Positions 7,678 to 17,235 are shown, numbered from the stretch's first letter. The stretch: DNA of 64,000 bases from Pedobacter africanus (GCF_900176535.1 NZ_FWXT01000001.1:1488001-1552000), one strand, 5' to 3'. Numbers and translations are program-made. Notes: generated from the letters alone by a model not told the origin.

Positions 7678-9012
7678 ATGAATACTAAAATAAAATCCAC
7701 CATTATACCCGTTAAAAAGCCTAAAATCAATGTCATCACCCTGGGCTGTTCCAAGAACACCTACGATTCTGAGGTATTGATGGGGCAATTGCGTGGAAAC
7801 AGTATGGATGTGGTTCATGAAGCCAGTAAAGTAGGTAAAGACGATATCGTTGTCATCAATACCTGCGGATTTATCGACAATGCCAAACAGGAATCTATTG
7901 ATACCATACTGCAATACAGCCAACTGAAAGATGAAGGAAAAGTAGGGAAAGTAATTGTTACCGGATGCCTTTCTGAACGCTATAAACCTGAGCTCGAAGC
8001 CGAAATTGCCAATGTTGACGCTTTTTTCGGCACAAACGACCTTAACAATCTGTTACACTCACTGGGTGCCAATTATAAACACGAACTGATTGGGGAACGT
8101 TTGTTAACTACCCCTTCTCACTTTGCCTATTTTAAAATAGCCGAGGGCTGTAACCGCCCCTGCTCTTTCTGCGCCATTCCCTTAATGCGTGGCAAACACG
8201 TTTCGCGCGACATGCAGGAACTGGTAAATGAAGCCAAAATACTGGCCGCCGGTGGAACAAAAGAGTTGATCCTGATTGCGCAGGACCTTACCTATTATGG
8301 CCTGGATATCTACGGAAAACGTAACCTTGATGAATTGCTGCACAGACTGTCTGATGTAAACGGAATCGAATGGATCAGGCTTCAATATGCCTACCCTTCG
8401 GGCTTCCCTATGGAAATCCTCGATGCCATGAACGAGCGCGAAAACATCTGCAAATATCTGGATATGCCACTACAGCACATTACAGATAACATGCTGAAAT
8501 CTATGCGTCGTGGCATTACCAAACAAAAAACCATTGATATCGTAAACCAGATCAGGGACAAAGTACCGGGCATCGCCATGCGTACCACCCTAATTTGTGG
8601 TTACCCTGGTGAAACAGAACAGGATTTTGAAGAAATGATGGATTGGGTAGAAGAAACCCGTTTTGACAGACTCGGATGCTTCACCTATTCGCACGAGGAA
8701 AAGACCCATGCACACAGCCTGGTTGACGACGTTCCTGAAACAGTAAAACAAGAACGTGTGGATGCCATTATGGAATTACAACAGGGGATTTCTTACGACA
8801 TTAACCAGGAAAAAGTAGGCAAAACCTATAAAGTGCTGGTCGACCGAAAAGAAGGTGATTTCTTTATTGGCCGTACAGAGTTCGACTCCCCTGAAGTAGA
8901 CAACGAAGTTCTGATTGACGCCAGCACAGGTTATGCTGCCAACGGTAGTTTTGTCAAAGTAAAAATCGACCGCGCGGAAGACTTCGATCTATATGGACAG
9001 ATTGTAAAATAA
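7678..9012 (+). CDS. rimO: Ribosomal protein S12 methylthiotransferase RimO
   Basis: 444 residues. Radical-SAM enzyme that methylthiolates the conserved aspartate of ribosomal protein S12. The N-terminal MTTase domain has the cluster cysteines C24, C63 and C97; the radical-SAM cluster motif is C158-x3-C162-x2-C165 (GCNRPCSFC); a TRAM domain occupies about the last 65 residues. Full length. Four bases after ftsY, so co-transcribed with it. RimO is distinguished from MiaB by ITLGCSKNTYDSE near the N-terminus. Confidence 0.95.
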   Translation: MNTKIKSTIIPVKKPKINVITLGCSKNTYDSEVLMGQLRGNSMDVVHEASKVGKDDIVVINTCGFIDNAKQESIDTILQYSQLKDEGKVGKVIVTGCLSERYKPELEAEIANVDAFFGTNDLNNLLHSLGANYKHELIGERLLTTPSHFAYFKIAEGCNRPCSFCAIPLMRGKHVSRDMQELVNEAKILAAGGTKELILIAQDLTYYGLDIYGKRNLDELLHRLSDVNGIEWIRLQYAYPSGFPMEILDAMNERENICKYLDMPLQHITDNMLKSMRRGITKQKTIDIVNQIRDKVPGIAMRTTLICGYPGETEQDFEEMMDWVEETRFDRLGCFTYSHEEKTHAHSLVDDVPETVKQERVDAIMELQQGISYDINQEKVGKTYKVLVDRKEGDFFIGRTEFDSPEVDNEVLIDASTGYAANGSFVKVKIDRAEDFDLYGQIVK

Positions 9013-9058
9013 AAGCCGCAAACTAAGAATTATGGTTTATTAACTTAAATTCGTGGCA

Positions 9059-10645
9059 ATGCAGGCTAAATACATCTCTTATCAGGAAACCAACGCTTTC
9101 TCAGCAGTTGTACTCGATTACATCAGCGGAAAAGACCAGTTAAAAAGCTTTTATAAATACAGTCCGGATTTTAGTGGTTTTAATGAGGCCATTAAAAACC
9201 GGGACTTCAATGGTGACAGAACTGTGCTTGTAAAAGTCCTTCAGCAACAGTATGCATCGGTTAAAATGCCGGCCCTGGTTGCAGAAAACATCAGCCTGCT
9301 GCAAGATGGGAAGACCTTTACGATTACTACCGGCCATCAGCTGAACATATTTACCGGTCCACTGTACTTTATCTATAAAATTGTAACCGCAATAAACCTG
9401 GCAAAAGAACTAAAGGAAAAATTCCCCGAGTATAATTTTGTCCCTGTTTACTGGATGGCTACCGAAGATCACGACTTCGAAGAAATCAACCATGTTAAAA
9501 TTGAAGATAAGACCTTAACCTGGAACAAACAGGCCGCAGGTGCAACAGGAAGGCTGGATACTACAGACATTGCAGATACCCTGATTGCTTACAAAGGGTA
9601 TCTTGGGATCGGCGAAAATGGCCATCAGCTTGCCGAACTGGTTAGCCATGCCTATAGTGGCCATAAAAAGCTGAGCGATGCGACACGCGACCTTGTCAAT
9701 GCCCTTTTCGGCAAATACGGTCTGGTTTGCGTAGACGCCGACGATCATGAGCTGAAAAAGCAGTTCTCCAAAATCATCTTTGGGGACATTACCGGACAAA
9801 ACAGTTTCAAACTTATCGGTCAAAGCAATGCCAGGCTCGAGGCGCTTGGCCACAAGCCCCAGGTTAACCCAAGGGAGATCAATTTCTTTTACATGAAGGA
9901 GGGCCTGCGGGAGCGTGTAATTGAAGAAAATGGCCAGTACAAGGTAATGAATACTGCAATTGCTTTTAGCGAAGCTGAGCTTAAAGCCGAAGTCACAAAC
10001 TACCCGGAGCGGTTTAGCCCCAATGTAGTCATGCGCCCGGTATACCAGGAAGTGATCCTTCCGAACCTGGCTTACATCGGCGGAGGAGCGGAACTGACCT
10101 ACTGGCTGCAGTTAAAAGCCAATTTCGACCATTATCAGGTCAAATTCCCAATACTATTGCTAAGAAATTCCGCACTGGTTATAGACCAGCGCAGTGAAGC
10201 CCGAATGCAGATTTTGGGCATCAGCCACAAACAGCTCTTTAGTTCTACCGAAACCCTTAAAAGCGACTGGGTAAAAGCGCATGTGAATCTACAACTCTCG
10301 CTGGATGATGAAGAACGAGCCATAAGAGCAGTTTTTGACCAGATTAAGCTCAATGCCTATAAAATTGACAAAAGTCTTTCCCAATCGGCCGATGCCGCCA
10401 AAACCAGGGCTTTAAAGCTGGTAGCCAACCTGGGGCAAAAAATGCTCAGGGCTGAAAAACGCAAACACAAAACATCTCTTGCACAGCTAGAGAACTTAAA
10501 GCTTAAACTTTTCCCCTCAGGTGTATTGCAGGAAAGGGTACTAAACATTGCACCCATGTATGTAGCCTATGGTGATGACTTTATTGAATCGCTGATCAAT
10601 CATTTTAAACCTCTGGATCATCAGTTTACCGTATTATTTGCCTGA
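9059..10645 (+). CDS. bshC: Bacillithiol biosynthesis cysteine-adding enzyme BshC
   Basis: 528 residues from the ATG at 9059; a GTG at 9053 would add two. It adds cysteine to GlcN-malate in the last step of bacillithiol synthesis. Recognised by TGHQLNIFTGPLYFIYK near residue 94 and VPVYWMATEDHDFEEINH near 130, both hallmarks of the family. A charged helical segment near residues 410-485 fits the family's coiled coil. Spacing to the next gene is 5 bases, so it is part of the ftsY-rimO-bshC-Ldh run. Confidence 0.93.
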   Translation: MQAKYISYQETNAFSAVVLDYISGKDQLKSFYKYSPDFSGFNEAIKNRDFNGDRTVLVKVLQQQYASVKMPALVAENISLLQDGKTFTITTGHQLNIFTGPLYFIYKIVTAINLAKELKEKFPEYNFVPVYWMATEDHDFEEINHVKIEDKTLTWNKQAAGATGRLDTTDIADTLIAYKGYLGIGENGHQLAELVSHAYSGHKKLSDATRDLVNALFGKYGLVCVDADDHELKKQFSKIIFGDITGQNSFKLIGQSNARLEALGHKPQVNPREINFFYMKEGLRERVIEENGQYKVMNTAIAFSEAELKAEVTNYPERFSPNVVMRPVYQEVILPNLAYIGGGAELTYWLQLKANFDHYQVKFPILLLRNSALVIDQRSEARMQILGISHKQLFSSTETLKSDWVKAHVNLQLSLDDEERAIRAVFDQIKLNAYKIDKSLSQSADAAKTRALKLVANLGQKMLRAEKRKHKTSLAQLENLKLKLFPSGVLQERVLNIAPMYVAYGDDFIESLINHFKPLDHQFTVLFA

Positions 10646-10650
10646 TTAAT

Positions 10651-11736
10651 ATGACATTTTACACTTTTAGCGAACAGCAACTGCGTGGATTTACAGAAAA
10701 CGTATTTTTAACGATGGGCTGCCCGCAGCCTGATGCCCGCCTGGCTGCAGATGTTTTACTGCGCTCCGATTTGAGAGGCATAGATTCCCACGGTGTTGCA
10801 CGTCTCAGTGGATACGTTAGGTTATGGGAAAAGAAGCGAATCAATGCACAGCCTCTCATAAAAGTGGTACATGAAACTGCAACTACCGCAACTCTTGATG
10901 GCGATAGGGGGTTAGGCCTCGTCGTAGCCCCATTTGCAATGAATATAGCCATAGAAAAAGCAAAAACCTATGGCAGTGGTTGGGTTTCCGTTAAAAACTC
11001 AAACCATTTTGGGATAGCGGGTTACCACTCTCTGATGGCCGTTGAACAAGATATGATTGGCATCAGTATGACCAACGCGAGCCCCCTGGTAGCCCCCACT
11101 TATGCGAATGAACGGTTATTGGGTACTAACCCCATGTGTTATGCCTTTCCTGCCGGAAAATACCCTGCAGTTGTAGTAGACATGGCCACCGCAGCTGCAG
11201 CAAATGGAAAACTGGAAATTGCCCAGCGGGCAAATCAGGCTGTGCCTGAAGGCTGGGTACAGGATGCGGCAGGAAAATCATCAATCAATCCGAACCAGTT
11301 AAAAGAAGGAGGTTCTTTACTGCCCCTTGGCAGCGACAAAGACCACGGCAGCCATAAAGGCTTTGGTCTTGGGGCCACAGTCGATATCCTTTCTGCAGTC
11401 TTGTCAGGCGCAAATTATGGGCCCTGGGTACCTCCTTTTGTAGCTTTCCTCGACCCGCCAACCGACCCAGTTGGTGAAGGTATAGGCCATTTCCTGGGTG
11501 CCATGCGTGTAGATGGTTTCAGACCTGCACAAGATTTTAAAGACCATCTCGACAACTGGATCACACGTTTTAAGAAAGCTAAGACCGTCGATCCTGAAAA
11601 ACAAGTCATCATACCTGGAGAGCCGGAATATAACTCTGAAAATGAGCGTAAAAAAAACGGCATCCCTCTAATAGATGCCGTTGTAAATGATTTAAATGAG
11701 CTTGCCGCTAAACTTGGCATCGAAGGTTTATCCTAG
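10651..11736 (+). CDS. Ldh/malate dehydrogenase type-2 family NAD(P)-dependent oxidoreductase
   Basis: 361 residues. This family reduces 2-keto acids (malate, lactate, ureidoglycolate and related substrates). Family marks are DLRGIDSHGVARL near residue 38, NSNHFGIAGYHS near 114 and TNPMCYAFPA near 152. The substrate cannot be read from the sequence. It follows bshC by 5 bases, so it is probably the last gene of the operon. Its TAG stop shares the palindrome CTAG with the stop of the convergent lepB (overlap 11733-11736). Confidence 0.9.
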   Translation: MTFYTFSEQQLRGFTENVFLTMGCPQPDARLAADVLLRSDLRGIDSHGVARLSGYVRLWEKKRINAQPLIKVVHETATTATLDGDRGLGLVVAPFAMNIAIEKAKTYGSGWVSVKNSNHFGIAGYHSLMAVEQDMIGISMTNASPLVAPTYANERLLGTNPMCYAFPAGKYPAVVVDMATAAAANGKLEIAQRANQAVPEGWVQDAAGKSSINPNQLKEGGSLLPLGSDKDHGSHKGFGLGATVDILSAVLSGANYGPWVPPFVAFLDPPTDPVGEGIGHFLGAMRVDGFRPAQDFKDHLDNWITRFKKAKTVDPEKQVIIPGEPEYNSENERKKNGIPLIDAVVNDLNELAAKLGIEGLS

Positions 11737-12941
11737 TGAATTCCCCTCAGTAACCTGCCCCATCTGATTTTCTTAAAGAAAGAAGCATTGGTGTCGTAGC
11801 TCATCCAGATGAATAGGGCCTTACCCACAATGTGATCTTCCGGAACAAAACCCCAGTAACGGGAGTCGGCCGACCTGTGCCTGTTATCACCCATCATCCA
11901 GTAATAGTTCATTTTAAAGGTATAACTATCTGCTGGCTTACCATTGATCAGCCATCCTGTTGCGGATTTCTCCAACTTATTACCTTCGTAAATGCGGATA
12001 CTCCTCTCATAAAGCGGCATAGTAGCGCTATCCAGTTTTACCGTCCATCCTTTTTTAGGTATAATGATCGGCCCGAAATTGTCTACATTCCAGTTCCGGT
12101 TTTTATCGTAAGGAAAAACATCGGCTTCACGTATATTGTCCGCAGCAGTAAATTCTCTTACCGACTGTACAAAATCCAGTTTCTTCACTTCGGCCATCAT
12201 AGGTGCCGTTCCGTTAAAAGTATAAACATTCGGGGTCATTGTGCTCCTGATGTCTTCAGAAATGTTGAACCCAAGATCTTCAAAAACACCAGGATTTACA
12301 TCAGCAGTCTTAAACACCACTTCATAACTGATCTCGCCTGTAGGTTTCAACTGCTCTGGTTTTCCATTGACAAAGGCAAGGCCATTTTTCATACTCACCG
12401 TATCTCCAGCGATCCCTATACAACGTTTAATGTAATTTTCACGCTTGTCTACCGGCCGGCTGACAATGGTGTACCTGGTATTGATTTCTTTCCAGCCTTC
12501 AGCCCTTACCATCTGATAGTAATCCACATCCTGCTGTTCCAGAGCAACGGTATCCCCCTGTGGATAATTGAAAACCACCACATCATTTCTTTTGATATCT
12601 GATAATCCAGGCAATCTGCGGTATTTCCATTGCACCCCTTCCCAATACGCCTTGGTACCGGTTACCGGCATCGTATGGTGTGCAAAAGGAAAAGCTACAG
12701 GTGTCATCGGTATTCTAGCCCCATAGTTCATTTTGCTTACAAAAAGAAAATCGCCAACCAGTAAAGAACGCTCCATAGAGGCGGTCGGAATGGTATAAGC
12801 TTCGATAAAGAACACCCTAATAATGGTGGCGGCCACTACAGCAAAAATTATGGCATCCAGCCATTCTCGGCTGCGTGATTTTTTCTTTCTTGGCTTACTG
12901 CTGTCTTCCTGTTTAGATTTTTGCCAGAATTTCCAACTCAT
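11733..12941 (-). CDS. lepB: Signal peptidase I
   Basis: 402 residues, longer than E. coli LepB, as is common in this phylum. One N-terminal membrane segment (about 28-48) is followed by the catalytic serine in PTASMERSLLVGD (S55) and the catalytic lysine in NYIKRCIGIAGD (K173); box E is GDNRHRSADSRYWG near the C-terminus. It cleaves signal peptides on the outer face of the inner membrane. Last gene of the parA-parB-DUF5683-dapB-lepB cluster, 6 bases after dapB. Confidence 0.95.
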   Translation of the reverse strand: MSWKFWQKSKQEDSSKPRKKKSRSREWLDAIIFAVVAATIIRVFFIEAYTIPTASMERSLLVGDFLFVSKMNYGARIPMTPVAFPFAHHTMPVTGTKAYWEGVQWKYRRLPGLSDIKRNDVVVFNYPQGDTVALEQQDVDYYQMVRAEGWKEINTRYTIVSRPVDKRENYIKRCIGIAGDTVSMKNGLAFVNGKPEQLKPTGEISYEVVFKTADVNPGVFEDLGFNISEDIRSTMTPNVYTFNGTAPMMAEVKKLDFVQSVREFTAADNIREADVFPYDKNRNWNVDNFGPIIIPKKGWTVKLDSATMPLYERSIRIYEGNKLEKSATGWLINGKPADSYTFKMNYYWMMGDNRHRSADSRYWGFVPEDHIVGKALFIWMSYDTNASFFKKIRWGRLLRGIH

Positions 12942-12947
12942 ATACTG

Positions 12948-13688
12948 TTATTTAAAATTAAATATATCGGCTATGTTAAAAAAGCCCTGTTTATTTTGTA
13001 ACCATTCTGCTGCAACCACCGCACCCAGCGCAAAACCTGCGCGGTTATGGGCAGTGTGTTTCAATTCTATCTCATCTACCTCCGAACTGTAAAGTACAGT
13101 ATGTGTGCCTGGTACATTTTCAATCCTGAGCGATTCGATCAGCAATTGGTCTTTTTTCACTACATCATCAAACTGAGCACCGACAAGCTCATTTACCCAT
13201 TCCGTCTTCCTGTCCATCTGTTCAATAATCCCTTCCGCAATGGTCATTGCGGTTCCGCTTGGTGAGTCCAGTTTCTGGGTATGGTGAATCTCTTCAACCT
13301 GTACTTCGTAAGCCGGGTAATCGTTCATCAGTTTTGCCATCACCTTATTAATGTGAAAGAAAAGGTTAACACCTATACTAAAGTTTGACCCGTAAAGCAG
13401 GCTATTGTTACGGCTCAAGCATTCATTTTTTACTTCCTGCAATTGTCCGTACCATCCGGTAGTACCTACAACCACCGGAACATTGGCGTCAAAGCAGGCA
13501 TAAATGTTACCCAATGCAGCGTCCGGGGCACTGAAATCTATAGCCACGTCAGCCTTTGCCAGATTGGCTGTGGTTAAATCTTCTGTATTATCGATACTGA
13601 TTTTCAGGACCACATCGTGGCCTCTTTCAAGAGCAAAACGTTCAATGATCTGCCCCATTTTACCATAACCGAGTAAAGCTATCTTCAT
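12948..13688 (-). CDS. dapB: 4-hydroxy-tetrahydrodipicolinate reductase
   Basis: 246 residues from the ATG at 13688 (MKIALLGYGKMGQ, the Rossmann nucleotide loop); a longer open frame begins at 13736 but would overlap the upstream gene. Catalyses the NAD(P)H step in the lysine/diaminopimelate pathway. The family motif VEEIHHTQKLDSPSGTA contains the catalytic histidine pair and lysine. The protein is somewhat short (usual about 270), typical of Bacteroidota DapB. Ten bases separate it from the DUF5683 gene. Confidence 0.95.
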   Translation of the reverse strand: MKIALLGYGKMGQIIERFALERGHDVVLKISIDNTEDLTTANLAKADVAIDFSAPDAALGNIYACFDANVPVVVGTTGWYGQLQEVKNECLSRNNSLLYGSNFSIGVNLFFHINKVMAKLMNDYPAYEVQVEEIHHTQKLDSPSGTAMTIAEGIIEQMDRKTEWVNELVGAQFDDVVKKDQLLIESLRIENVPGTHTVLYSSEVDEIELKHTAHNRAGFALGAVVAAEWLQNKQGFFNIADIFNFK

Positions 13689-13698
13689 TTTATTTATT

Positions 13699-14307
13699 TT
13701 AAAAGCTAATTGCAATCTTAATTCCTGGCGCCGCACTGTTCATCCCGTATATATTACCTGTATTGATCATGTCCGGCGTTATCTTTATGCCGGCCACATC
13801 ACCTACATCGAAATTGGCCAGGCGCGCATCAATATAGGCTTCTATGATATTGAGCAGGTACAGGCCAACATACGAAAAAATAATCACCTGTTTGTTTCTT
13901 CGGTAAATGTCTTTCGCCTGGATCAGGCGGTCATCAGGTGTATTCTCATACAAATTGGCTTTGCCGTTTTCTGCCCTGTATTTCAGCTCATTTACAAAAA
14001 TGTCGTACTTTTTGGAATTGTCTATATAAGAGATAGTGAGTAGTGTGGCCCCAGTGTATATACCCGCAACTTTTAAGCCCCGGTATATGGTCAAACCATT
14101 TCTAATCTGCCCCAGTCCCGGGAGCATGGCCGAACGGATGGCAGCCCGCCTACCAGCAATTTTACCCACATTGATATAGGGTTTTACACTGTCCACAGGA
14201 GCTGTCTTACCCGTAGTGCTGTCCTTTTTTAGAGGCGTAACCTGCTGTGCCTTTCCTGTAAAAGCAGAAAAAAAAAGTAAGGCCGACAACAGGAAAAACT
14301 TATACAT
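13699..14307 (-). CDS. DUF5683 membrane-associated protein
   Basis: 202 residues. Signal peptide (MYKFFLLSALLFFSAFTGKAQ), a low-complexity linker, then RSAMLPGLGQIRNG near residue 58, the mark of DUF5683, and hydrophobic segments near 75-95 and 140-160. Function unknown; the conserved place between parB and dapB suggests an envelope role linked to growth, which is an inference. Its ATG overlaps the parB stop (TAATG at 14305-14309), implying translational coupling. Confidence 0.8.
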   Translation of the reverse strand: MYKFFLLSALLFFSAFTGKAQQVTPLKKDSTTGKTAPVDSVKPYINVGKIAGRRAAIRSAMLPGLGQIRNGLTIYRGLKVAGIYTGATLLTISYIDNSKKYDIFVNELKYRAENGKANLYENTPDDRLIQAKDIYRRNKQVIIFSYVGLYLLNIIEAYIDARLANFDVGDVAGIKITPDMINTGNIYGMNSAAPGIKIAISF

Positions 14308-15227
14308 TACCAGTCCAATAACTCTAAGATCCGGTTCAGGTCATCATCAGACATGAATGGAATTTCTATAGCACCTTTGCCATTTTCGCCCACCTTCAGT
14401 TTCACTTTAGTGGCAAATTTTGAAGCAAGGTCTTTTTGCAATTTCTGATATTCGGCAGGCACTGCTTTAGATTTGAGCTGGAATTTTGGTTTTACTTCAA
14501 CACTGTTGATGCTTCTTACCAGTTCCTCAACTTTCCTTACAGAAAGACCTTTATCAATGATTTCCTGGTGAATAAAAAGCTGCTTATCCGTTTGTTCTAC
14601 ATTGATCAGTGCACGGGCATGTCCCATAGAGATCTTCTGGTCGCGGATAGAGATCTGAATCGCAGGGGGCAGCTTCAGCAAACGCAGGTAATTGGTTACG
14701 GTAGTACGGTTTTTACCTACCCGTTCGCCCAGTTGTTCCTGTTTCAGATTACATTCCTCCAGCATACGCTGAAAACTAAGGGCAACCTCAATAGCGTTCA
14801 GGTTTTCGCGTTGTATGTTTTCAATCAATGCCATTTCCAACATTTGCTGGTCATCGGCACTGCGTACATAGGCTGGTATTTGTGTCAAGCCGGCCAATTT
14901 GGATGCCCTTAACCTCCGCTCGCCGGAAATGAGCTGATATTTATTGGCAGCCTGTTTTCTAACGGTAATAGGTTGTATGAGGCCCTGTACCTTAATAGAC
15001 TCCGATAACTCGTTTAAAGCTACCTGATCAAACTCGGTACGCGGCTGGTAAGGATTGGTCTCGATCTCGCTGATGTTGATGAACCCGATGTTGCTGGCAG
15101 GTTCCTGCTGCCTGGTTTCACTTACCGGGTTAACGCCATTGTTTTTAGGCGGATTAACCGATTCGCTATCATCTAAAAGCGCACTTAATCCTTTACCTAA
15201 ACCTGTTTTTCGCTGAAAAGATGTCAT
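14307..15227 (-). CDS. parB: Chromosome partitioning protein ParB (CTP-dependent clamp)
   Basis: 306 residues. The N-terminal ParB/Srx CTPase domain shows GERRLRASKLAG near residue 115; the helix-turn-helix follows (KQEQLGERVGKNRTTVTNYLR), then the C-terminal dimer domain. Binds parS and spreads to organise the origin. I found no obvious parS (GTTTCACGTGAAAC-like) 16-mer in this window. Its start lies 10 bases after parA. TAATG overlap with the next gene. Confidence 0.95.
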   Translation of the reverse strand: MTSFQRKTGLGKGLSALLDDSESVNPPKNNGVNPVSETRQQEPASNIGFINISEIETNPYQPRTEFDQVALNELSESIKVQGLIQPITVRKQAANKYQLISGERRLRASKLAGLTQIPAYVRSADDQQMLEMALIENIQRENLNAIEVALSFQRMLEECNLKQEQLGERVGKNRTTVTNYLRLLKLPPAIQISIRDQKISMGHARALINVEQTDKQLFIHQEIIDKGLSVRKVEELVRSINSVEVKPKFQLKSKAVPAEYQKLQKDLASKFATKVKLKVGENGKGAIEIPFMSDDDLNRILELLDW

Positions 15228-15237
15228 TAAAAAATAA

Positions 15238-16041
15238 TTATAGAGTTGCCGTATTTACATCCTGTACCTCTGTGACCATTCCGTTTTTACGGACAATTTC
15301 ACGTGCCAGGTTTAGATAATTGATTGCGCCCTTGCAATTTGCATCATGCATAATCACAGAAACACCATAGCTTGGCGCTTCACTTAAACGGGTATTCCGT
15401 TGAATAATGGTTTCAAAAACCAATTCCTGAAAATGGGTTTTCACCTCTTCCACCACCTGGTTGGACAAGCGTAAGCGCACATCATACATGGTCAGCAAAA
15501 TACCTTCAATTTCCAGTTCAGGATTTAAACGGTTTTGTACTATTTTAATTGTGTTCAGCAACTTACCCAGCCCCTCTAATGCAAAATACTCACATTGTAC
15601 AGGAATAATGACCGAATCTGCAGCAGTAAGGGCATTAATAGTAATTAAGCCCAGGGACGGAGAGCAGTCAATAATGATAAAATCATACTGATCCTTAACT
15701 TTCTCCAGAACAGCCTTCATTTTATATTCCCTGTTGGTCAGGTTGATCATCTCAATCTCTGCTCCAACCAGGTCTATATGTGCAGGCAACAGATCCAGGT
15801 TTGGTGTCTCTGTTTTTTGTATGGCATCTGTAGCCTCAATATCGTTAATGATACATTCATAGATGCTGTTTTTGATATTTCTCGGGTCAAAACCAATACC
15901 AGATGTAGAGTTTGCCTGAGGATCTGCGTCAACCAGTAATGTCCTGTATTCCAGTACGGCTAAACTTGCGGCTAAGTTTATAGATGAGGTTGTTTTACCT
16001 ACTCCACCCTTCTGGTTTGCCAATGCAATAATTTTACTCAT
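15238..16041 (-). CDS. parA: Chromosome partitioning ATPase ParA/Soj
   Basis: 267 residues, beginning MSKIIALANQKGGVGKTTSS with the deviant Walker A box (KGGVGKTT, 11-18); Walker A' and B regions (LLVDADPQANST and FIIIDCSPSLG) are intact. ParA-type ATPase that moves or positions ParB-bound origins. First gene of the five-gene cluster, with a candidate -7 element at 16170-16177. Confidence 0.96.
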   Translation of the reverse strand: MSKIIALANQKGGVGKTTSSINLAASLAVLEYRTLLVDADPQANSTSGIGFDPRNIKNSIYECIINDIEATDAIQKTETPNLDLLPAHIDLVGAEIEMINLTNREYKMKAVLEKVKDQYDFIIIDCSPSLGLITINALTAADSVIIPVQCEYFALEGLGKLLNTIKIVQNRLNPELEIEGILLTMYDVRLRLSNQVVEEVKTHFQELVFETIIQRNTRLSEAPSYGVSVIMHDANCKGAINYLNLAREIVRKNGMVTEVQDVNTATL

Positions 16042-16088
16042 TTATCTTTTTAATAATTTACCAATTATTTAATAGGGCTTAATTTACA

Positions 16089-16120
16089 TTGAAGTAAATC
16101 TATAAAAAATGCTATTTTTG
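16089..16120 (+). promoter_or_regulatory. Candidate promoter for the FMN reductase gene
   Basis: TTG (16089-16091), 21 bases, then TATTTTTG (16113-16120), an exact TAnnTTTG match. Predicted start of transcription near 16127, about 97 bases before the ATG at 16224. Confidence 0.45.
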
Positions 16121-16169
16121 TAATGATTTAGGCATATTTTAACGATTAGCTAAGATACAAACTAAATGG

Positions 16170-16177
16170 CAAAGTTA
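16170..16177 (-). promoter_or_regulatory. Candidate -7 element for parA
   Basis: CAAAGTTA on the plus strand reads TAACTTTG on the minus strand, an exact TAnnTTTG. No clear TTG is seen 19-21 bases further upstream. It would give a leader of about 120 bases before parA. It lies downstream of the plus-strand promoter, so the two transcripts would overlap in the parA leader. Confidence 0.35.
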
Positions 16178-16223
16178 GTACTAATGGCTTAAGTGTTTTA
16201 CACATCTTATTAACAATTATTAC

Positions 16224-16745
16224 ATGGTAACCATCATATCGGGAACAAACAGACCAGGCAGCAACACCTTAAAACTGGCACAGTATTATCAGAAAACACT
16301 GGCAGAAAAAGGGTTACAGACCACCTTGTTTAACCTGGAAGAATTACCTGAAAATCTGATCGCAACAGATCTTTATGGAAAAAGGAGTGCTTCCTTTGAA
16401 AACATACAGAATCTGATTACCCAAACCAGCAAATTTCTTTTTATAATTCCTGAATATAACGGCAGCTTCCCCGGGGTTCTGAAAACATTTATTGACGCAT
16501 GCAATTTTCCTGAAAGTTTTTATGATAAAAAAGCAGCATTGGTGGGTTTATCCTCAGGGAAATATGGTAATATCAGAGGCATAGATCATTTCGGAGGTGT
16601 ATGCAGCTACCTGCACCTAAACGTACTGCCTTTAAGGATACACATTGCAGCCATTAAAACAGAACTTAATGAAAACGGCGATCTTTTTAAAGAAGATACC
16701 CTGAAATTTACTGGTCAGCAGATGGATAAATTTATTGCGTTTTAA
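16224..16745 (+). CDS. NADPH-dependent FMN reductase family protein
   Basis: 173 residues, flavodoxin-like fold. The phosphate-binding loop of FMN is SGTNRPGSNTLK at 6-17, and IPEYNGSFPGVLKTFID near residue 75 is the second family mark. Members reduce flavins, quinones or azo compounds with NAD(P)H in the cytoplasm; the substrate is not predictable. Its 3' end overlaps the convergent gene by 14 bases (16732-16745). Confidence 0.9.
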   Translation: MVTIISGTNRPGSNTLKLAQYYQKTLAEKGLQTTLFNLEELPENLIATDLYGKRSASFENIQNLITQTSKFLFIIPEYNGSFPGVLKTFIDACNFPESFYDKKAALVGLSSGKYGNIRGIDHFGGVCSYLHLNVLPLRIHIAAIKTELNENGDLFKEDTLKFTGQQMDKFIAF

Positions 16746-17190
16746 AACTCAGCCAGTCTATACCTTCATTGCCAAACACAAAAAAACCCGGGTGCAACAT
16801 CTCTGCAATATCCTCAAGCAGCGCAACCAGGTCTTCCGGATCATCAAAATCAAGATCTTGTCCATTCATCAGGTAAACCCTATTATAGGCTACTGCAGGC
16901 CAGGTCTTTCCAAGCAACGGCGGAACGATACCCATCAGTTCGAGCATGGTGCGTCCCTTTTCCATATAAATCACCACTTTTGCGGTATCTATAAAGTCAT
17001 GCAGCAGTCCTCCCGCATCCACTATTACCTCTTCAAGTGAATAATTGACCTTATTGCTTGTATCCAGACAGGCAACAGGCACCTTATCCATGAACTTTAT
17101 TTTATGCTGGATTATATCTACACGTTCCTGAAGTTGCTCCCGCAGGGCCTCATCCTTAACTTTATTTATAACCGCATTTAAAAAAGACAT
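16732..17190 (-). CDS. Orphan BtuF-like C-terminal lobe, cytoplasmic
   Basis: 152 residues without a signal peptide. The C-terminal part (WPAVAYNRVYLMNG ... LEDIAEMLHPGFFVFGNEGIDWLSF) strongly resembles the end of BtuF-type cobalamin/iron-complex binding proteins, where the usual pattern is WxxLPAVxxGRVY...LExLAExLHPexF. The middle (VIVDAGGLLHDFID) fits the preceding AGG segment. The N-terminal lobe and export signal are missing. Either a reduced, repurposed domain or a distinct small family. The start at 17190 lies 45 bases from the divergent lipoprotein gene. Confidence 0.5.
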   Translation of the reverse strand: MSFLNAVINKVKDEALREQLQERVDIIQHKIKFMDKVPVACLDTSNKVNYSLEEVIVDAGGLLHDFIDTAKVVIYMEKGRTMLELMGIVPPLLGKTWPAVAYNRVYLMNGQDLDFDDPEDLVALLEDIAEMLHPGFFVFGNEGIDWLSFKTQ

Positions 17191-17235
17191 ATCAATATAT
17201 TTATTACTTTGTACAAAATTACTATTCCTGAACCG

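Noticed and set aside
11832..12602. 256-residue plus-strand frame opposite lepB
   Set aside because: Long, but lies wholly antisense to a clear signal peptidase gene, and its translation resembles no family and has the skewed composition of a reverse-strand shadow.
15301..15320. CACGTG-containing sequence in parA as a possible parS site
   Set aside because: Only TTTCACGTG matches; the second half of the palindrome needed for parS (TGAAAC) is absent.
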